This document shows, piece after piece, positions 15,498 through 18,818 of a DNA stretch of 18,818 nucleotides. The stretch covers positions 2,983 through 21,800 of the forward strand of contig PKZI01000045.1 in assembly GCA_003133005.1 (NCBI GenBank). Reading direction: 5' to 3'. A model generated the notes under the pieces. The model had not been told where the DNA came from, searched no databases, and saw nothing but the letters and a program-made list of their open reading frames with translations. The position numbers were made by a program, and so were the translations under genes. Numbering within the stretch: position 1 is the stretch's first letter; the number at the start of each line of letters is the position of its first letter. This DNA comes from Acidimicrobiaceae bacterium. GTDB taxonomy: Bacteria; Actinomycetota; Acidimicrobiia; Acidimicrobiales; RAAP-2.

Positions 15498-15503
15498 TAG
15501 CGT
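15498..15503 (+). promoter_or_regulatory. Candidate -10 box of the XRE gene
   Basis: TAGCGT lies 8 bases before the ATG at 15512 with no Shine-Dalgarno between them, as in a leaderless or near-leaderless mRNA. The surrounding stretch (about 15420-15510) is much more AT-rich than the genes. ATGCAC occurs at 15421-15426 and 15450-15455 followed by similar ACAA-containing tails, a possible direct-repeat binding site. Confidence 0.3.
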
Positions 15504-15511
15504 GTCTTTAC

Positions 15512-15814
15512 ATGGAGACAAACAGCAACAGCACAATAATTCAAGGCCAGTACCAAATCACGACACCAGCGTCCATTGGGGAAGCCATCCGTCATTACCG
15601 ATCCCTCGCGGGCATCACGCAGGAAGAATTGTCGCGCCGGACCGGGATTCGCCGGGTGTATCTCTCAGAAATGGAAAGTGGCAAGGAAACCGAACAGATC
15701 AAACGGCTTCTCACCGTGCTCCACGAACTCGGCGTGCACGTCACGTTCGAGAAAGTGGACACCTCGATTGGGAGGTACTTTGACCTGGACGAGTATCGCT
15801 CAACTCTTGTTTGA
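15512..15814 (+). CDS. HipB-like XRE-family HTH regulator (orphan antitoxin type)
   Basis: This 100-residue protein has a Cro/CI-type helix-turn-helix at about 22-60 (IGEAIRHYRSLAGITQEELS, then RRTGIRRVYLSEMESGKET) and continues with LLTVLHELGVHVTFE. That strand-forming end is characteristic of HipB antitoxins, in which it dimerises. HipB normally represses its operon and neutralises a HipA kinase encoded immediately downstream. Here no HipA-like gene follows: 167 non-coding bases and then a convergent transporter gene. It may be a solitary regulator of its own promoter and perhaps of the divergent exporter. The ATG at 15512 has no ribosome site but is close behind a TAGCGT box. Confidence 0.92.
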   Translation: METNSNSTIIQGQYQITTPASIGEAIRHYRSLAGITQEELSRRTGIRRVYLSEMESGKETEQIKRLLTVLHELGVHVTFEKVDTSIGRYFDLDEYRSTLV

Positions 15815-15931
15815 GTCAGCGATTGACCGTCGTTTCGGTTTGCACACGTCGACGGACGAAAGGACGTCGCAAGTCGGGATTTGAGGTTATTTTGCCTGAA
15901 TTTCGGGGTTTAAGGACGATTTCGTTCCCGT

Positions 15932-15971
15932 CGGTCCACGTGGCGCCTTCCCCCGGGCGTCACGTGGACCG
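15932..15971. terminator. Long hairpin between convergent XRE and MFS genes
   Basis: CGGTCCACGTG (15932-15942) pairs perfectly with CACGTGGACCG (15961-15971). The inner bases extend this to about 17 pairs (two G-U) with a 6-base loop. It lies 11 bases after the stop of the leftward exporter gene and 118 bases after the XRE stop, the place for a shared bidirectional terminator. No U-tract follows on either strand, so it may slow or protect RNA ends and not terminate alone. Each arm contains CACGTG. Confidence 0.55.
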
Positions 15972-15981
15972 ATTACTACAT

Positions 15982-17475
15982 TTAGCTCACGTAGACGTCG
16001 AACTCACCTTCGTCGATCTCTTCGAACGTGACGTCACCGCGCGCAATTTCCTTTGAGGGCGCTCGAAGGAAGAAGGCCGTGACGAGCAGTCCCGCGACGG
16101 CACACAGCACGCCGGCGTAGAAGGTGACGTGATAGCCGTCAACGAGTGCGGTGGAAGGATTCACGCCCGCGCGTATCTTCGACGACGTCGTGCTCGCCGC
16201 GAGTGTCCCAAAGACCGCGAGGGCCGCCGAAGACGCTAACCACATCGACACGTTTACGATGCCCGAGGCGAGTCCCGCGTCAGCCTTGGGGACGTCCGCC
16301 ATCGCAATCGTGAGCAGTGGAACCGCAGAGATGCTCATGCCGAAGCCGAGCAACAAAAATGCCGGCAAGACCCCAGTCACGTAACTCGAGTGAACACCCG
16401 TGTGCGCGAGAACCAAGAGGCCCGCGATCACCGAAATCATGCCGGGGATCAGGAGACGCATTGGACCATAACGCAAGAGCAATCGACTCGTAAGACCAAG
16501 TGACATCGTGGCCATGACGAGGGTCATCGGAAGGAACGCGAGTCCGGTGCGAAGTGGTGCGTAACCGAGAACCTTTTCGAGGTACAACGCGCCAAAGAAG
16601 AACACCGAGAACATCGACGAGAAGCTCAGTCCTCGCACGACACTCGAGATCGTGAGACTTCGAATTTTTAGTATGTGAACAGGTAAAATAGGCTTCCCAA
16701 TGCGTGACTCGTAGGTCGCAAAAATTCCCAAAAGACCCACTGATAGTGCGCCGGTGATCAGCGTGTGACCCGACAACCAACCGTAACTGGACGCTTTGAC
16801 AATGGTGTAGATGCCAAGGACGAGAGCGAGCGTCATCATCAACGAACCAGCGATGTCAAGACCTTCCTTGGCGCCAATACCTGGGTTCTCCTTAATGAGG
16901 ATCGAACCGAGCAACAATGTGAGCGCCCCAATGGGCACGTTGATCACGAAGATCCAGTGCCAGTTCACGGCTTGGGTCAAGATGCCTCCGACGAGCAGAC
17001 CAATTGATCCACCACCGACCGCGACGAACATGAACACGCTCATCGCCTTGGCTCGCTCAGCGGCGCCGGGGAACTCCGTCACGATGATTGCGACGATGAC
17101 TGAGGTGGAGATGGCGCCACCGAGTCCCTGGAAGAAGCGCGCAACGATGAGCGTCCCCTGACTGCTCGCCATTGAAAACACGAGCGACGAAAGAGTAAAG
17201 ACCGCGACACCCGAAAGGAAGACTTTCTTTCGCCCAAAGAGGTCGCCGAGCCGTCCCGCCAACAGCAAGAAGCTTCCGAACGCGATCAAGTACGCGTCGA
17301 CCACCCAAGTCAGATTCGCTTGAGAAAAGTGAAGACTGCGCTGGATCGAGGGGAGTGCGACGTTCACGATGGACGAGTCCAGCGCGTTCATCAGCATCGC
17401 GAGGCACACAACGACGAGAGCAATCCATCGTCGTCGGCTCGAAGTCCCTGGTGAAATGGTTAAAATATCTGACAT
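15982..17475 (-). CDS. EmrB/QacA-family (DHA2) multidrug MFS exporter
   Basis: This 497-residue protein with about 14 predicted membrane spans has the DHA2 TM1 signature ALDSSIVNVALPSI (31-44, with the membrane Asp33), the WVVDAYLIAFG TM2 block, motif A GRLGDLFGRKKVF and the motif B-like ARFFQGLGGA. Proteins of this group export drugs or toxic organic compounds in exchange for protons. The ATG at 17475 is preceded by AAAGGAACCAACA, a good ribosome site; the open frame continues upstream through the operator region and is not coding there. It is divergent from a MarR regulator, the usual arrangement for inducible efflux. A hairpin follows its stop codon. Confidence 0.95.
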   Translation of the reverse strand: MSDILTISPGTSSRRRWIALVVVCLAMLMNALDSSIVNVALPSIQRSLHFSQANLTWVVDAYLIAFGSFLLLAGRLGDLFGRKKVFLSGVAVFTLSSLVFSMASSQGTLIVARFFQGLGGAISTSVIVAIIVTEFPGAAERAKAMSVFMFVAVGGGSIGLLVGGILTQAVNWHWIFVINVPIGALTLLLGSILIKENPGIGAKEGLDIAGSLMMTLALVLGIYTIVKASSYGWLSGHTLITGALSVGLLGIFATYESRIGKPILPVHILKIRSLTISSVVRGLSFSSMFSVFFFGALYLEKVLGYAPLRTGLAFLPMTLVMATMSLGLTSRLLLRYGPMRLLIPGMISVIAGLLVLAHTGVHSSYVTGVLPAFLLLGFGMSISAVPLLTIAMADVPKADAGLASGIVNVSMWLASSAALAVFGTLAASTTSSKIRAGVNPSTALVDGYHVTFYAGVLCAVAGLLVTAFFLRAPSKEIARGDVTFEEIDEGEFDVYVS

Positions 17476-17498
17476 TGTTGGTTCCTTTATCATGAAGG

Positions 17499-17568
17499 GC
17501 GACAACTTATCAATGTAAGTGTATTGTCGCTTGATAGATATAATCATGATAGCATGAATATCTATCAA
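17499..17568. promoter_or_regulatory. Paired inverted repeats: probable MarR operators
   Basis: Two perfect inverted repeats lie end to end. GCGACAA (17499-17505) pairs with TTGTCGC (17524-17530). TTGATAGATAT (17531-17541) pairs with ATATCTATCAA (17558-17568). TATCAA/TTGATA half-sites also appear at 17508-17513, 17531-17536 and 17563-17568. The region covers the putative promoter and start of the MarR gene and the upstream leader of the exporter, so a bound MarR dimer could repress both. Confidence 0.6.
17539..17544 (+). promoter_or_regulatory. -10 box of the marR-type gene
   Basis: TATAAT is a perfect -10 hexamer, overlapping the left arm of the 11-bp inverted repeat and 9 bases before the ATG at 17554. 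No good -35 is seen 17 bases upstream. Confidence 0.5.
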
Positions 17569-18051
17569 TTACTACCATTGGACACCATGGATGAGAATCT
17601 GTCGACTGGACCGATTTTGTTGCTCACACAACTCTCGCGTCTCGTCAGTCGGCGAAGTACTCCCGAACTTCTGGGTCAAACGTTAAAAGAACTGGCGGCA
17701 CTTTCTTTTCTTCGCGATTACGACGAAGTGACCCAACAGGCGCTCACCGAAGGTCTCTGCATCGACGCCAACTACGCGGTTCTCTTGCTCAACGACCTCG
17801 AATCGTCTGACTACGTCGAGCGGCGTCGCGACCCGAGCGATCGTAGGCGTCACATCGTAAAGATGACCCCGCAGGGGCGCGAAGCCTTACACCGAGCCGA
17901 AGCCGCGCAACAAACGCTAGAGGATGAAATCCTGATTGGGCTCAGTGTTGCGGAGAGAACAGAACTCGCGCACTTGCTGCGCAAGGCGCTCGATGTCCAC
18001 ACCGCATCGACCGCTTCAACGACCGCGGCAGAAAACGTGCACGCGTCCTGA
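17554..18051 (+). CDS. MarR-family transcriptional repressor
   Basis: This protein has 165 residues from the ATG at 17554. The DNA-binding winged helix is about 55-105: LCIDANYAVLLLNDLESSDY as recognition region, then the wing ERRRDPSDRRRHIVKMTPQG (89-108) with the conserved D..DRR. Flanking helices (18-50 and 108-147) form the dimer interface. MarR proteins repress efflux or oxidative-stress genes until a phenolic or other lipophilic ligand binds. Neither start has a clear ribosome site: 17554 fits a near-leaderless mRNA from the TATAAT box, while the ATG at 17587 would remove 11 residues and leave the operator in the leader. Its target is almost certainly itself and the divergent exporter. 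The Ala/Thr-rich last 15 residues look disordered. Confidence 0.9.
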   Translation: MNIYQLLPLDTMDENLSTGPILLLTQLSRLVSRRSTPELLGQTLKELAALSFLRDYDEVTQQALTEGLCIDANYAVLLLNDLESSDYVERRRDPSDRRRHIVKMTPQGREALHRAEAAQQTLEDEILIGLSVAERTELAHLLRKALDVHTASTASTTAAENVHAS

Positions 18052-18131
18052 CGTAGCGCGTTCGCGACTGATTCAGTCCGAGGGCGAAATTCTGAAGATC
18101 CTCGGCATCGCTCGCGACGCGCGAGTCAGCG

Positions 18132-18623
18132 TCACGTTCGTTCGATAATTTCGTCGTAGATCGGTGTGAGTGCATCAAAGCGCGGCTGAAAGGCAACCTC
18201 CTCGCCCGAAAAGAGGGCCTGGAGAATCTCGAGGTGCGTGTGCCACCCGGCCGCTATACCTCGAATGTCGTCACTGGTGATCTTGTCGTGATGCAACGTA
18301 AGCGCGGTCTGATCGGCGTTCTCGGCAAGTTCGAATCGGACCATTGAAGTGCTGGCACCTTCGTTCCATGAGTATTCGAGCGTGCGTGGTGCATCAAAAA
18401 CGGAGATCGTACCTTTGCTTTCGTCCGTGCCACCCCAGAAGTAGTGCACTGATCCGCCCACTCGTGGGTCGAAATCCATTGCCTCGGTCAACATCCACTC
18501 AGAGATGCGCGCCACGTCCGTGAGGGCAAACCAAAGTTCCTCGGCGCGCACGTCGTAGGTGCGATCGTAACGAATTGACCAGAAGTTGTCGTCGCGCCTG
18601 AGGCTACCTAAATTGTCGGTCAC
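18132..18623 (-). CDS. SRPBCC (AHSA1/START-like) protein
   Basis: A protein of about 163 residues with the SRPBCC beta-grip fold. It shows IRYDRTYDVRAEELWFALTD (strand-helix start, about 17-36), ISEWMLTEAMDFDPRVGGSVHY, a GTISVFDAPRTLEYSW strand, and a long C-terminal helix starting GWHTHLEILQALFSGE. This is the Activator-of-Hsp90-ATPase-1-like family, which binds hydrophobic ligands; members often sit beside ArsR regulators, but none is visible here. The start chosen is the GTG at 18623, because the family-like sequence begins there; the open frame extends to 18755 with sequence that does not look conserved. The GTG overlaps the stop of a 33-codon ORF (GTGA). Confidence 0.85.
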   Translation of the reverse strand: MTDNLGSLRRDDNFWSIRYDRTYDVRAEELWFALTDVARISEWMLTEAMDFDPRVGGSVHYFWGGTDESKGTISVFDAPRTLEYSWNEGASTSMVRFELAENADQTALTLHHDKITSDDIRGIAAGWHTHLEILQALFSGEEVAFQPRFDALTPIYDEIIERT

Positions 18624-18721
18624 GTTTCGCTCTTCATTCGGCGCTCGGCCATGGCGAGTGGAAGAGTGTCCTTGAGGGTGCGCGCCGGCGCCAGCGAGTT
18701 CGAGAGTACGTGAATAAGCAT
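18620..18721 (-). CDS. Possible 33-residue upstream ORF coupled to the SRPBCC gene
   Basis: An ATG at 18721 opens a 33-residue frame (MLIHVLSNSLAPARTLKDTL and on) whose TGA overlaps the GTG of the SRPBCC gene. TATGTT lies 5 bases before the ATG, again resembling a leaderless start. It matches no family I know, and may be chance. If translated, it would deliver ribosomes to the weak GTG start. Confidence 0.25.
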   Translation of the reverse strand: MLIHVLSNSLAPARTLKDTLPLAMAERRMKSET

Positions 18722-18795
18722 ATGTAAACATAGGTTTCGGCGAGTTGCAATTCACTTGGGAAGCCCAAGGTCCGTGACGTCAAACGTGTCGTAAG

Positions 18796-18801
18796 TAGGG
18801 T
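18796..18801 (+). promoter_or_regulatory. -10 box of a leaderless gene at the right edge
   Basis: TAGGGT (TAnnnT) is followed by exactly six bases and ATG at 18808. GTGACG (18774-18779) lies 16 bases upstream and could serve as a -35. Confidence 0.4.
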
Positions 18802-18807
18802 GACTAC

Positions 18808-18818
18808 ATGGTGACACT
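18808..18818 (+). CDS. Start of a probable plus-strand gene (runs off right edge)
   Basis: Only ATG GTG ACA CT is visible (Met-Val-Thr). The call rests on the ideal leaderless promoter spacing in front of it. Its product cannot be inferred. Confidence 0.3.

Noticed and set aside
15811..16056. Plus-strand frame right after the HipB-like gene, as a possible toxin
   Set aside because: It overlaps the hairpin and the end of the exporter gene, and has no HipA, RelE or other toxin features.
18755..18782. CTTGGG/CCCAAG inverted repeat and TGACGTCA palindrome near the right edge
   Set aside because: Both are short and common by chance, and no adjacent regulator is known; not enough to call an operator.

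Overview
The window looks like chromosomal DNA from an actinobacterium, possibly Acidimicrobiia or a relative. This is inference, not a placement. The signs are fairly high GC with GC-rich third codon positions, an F420-type NADP oxidoreductase fold, a TraR/DksA-like protein without zinc cysteines, an Rv1086-like short cis-prenyltransferase, GTG starts, GTGA stop/start overlaps, and several genes where a TAnnnT -10 box lies 5-9 nt before the start codon, as in leaderless transcription. I saw no rRNA, tRNA, CRISPR array, insertion sequence or phage gene.

Left part (1-6667). A minus-strand operon reads leftwards: a degenerate M24 'pita-bread' protein (1081-2253), a U32-like TIM-barrel protein (120-1061), and the first 41 residues of an IlvD/Edd-family dehydratase that runs off the left edge. 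Divergent from it are an IclR regulator and a zinc-dependent medium-chain dehydrogenase that overlap by 4 bases. An F420-oxidoreductase-fold protein, a short-chain dehydrogenase and a cis-prenyltransferase follow on the plus strand. IlvD/Edd dehydratase, IclR and dehydrogenase together suggest a sugar-acid or related small-molecule catabolic locus. The two proteins between them have no assigned role and both lack the usual catalytic residues of the families they resemble. This is the best candidate here for an undescribed pathway.

Middle part (6668-13563), all minus strand. In transcription order: a small acidic ORF, then a 1077-residue soluble sensor with five PAS domains and apparently active GGDEF and EAL domains (c-di-GMP synthesis and breakdown), a UvrD/PcrA-type helicase, a cysteine-free DksA-like protein, and a secreted two-repeat helical protein. 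That last gene ends at a very strong terminator whose hairpin has a UUCG tetraloop.

Right part (13564-18818). Two MFS exporters (minus strand) flank a plus-strand orphan HipB-like XRE regulator. The second exporter is divergent from a MarR regulator, and the region between them holds two contiguous perfect inverted repeats: a classic drug-efflux pump/repressor pair. A SRPBCC (AHSA1-like) protein follows, and the first codons of a probable leaderless plus-strand gene lie at the right edge. All gaps between genes are under 300 bases.
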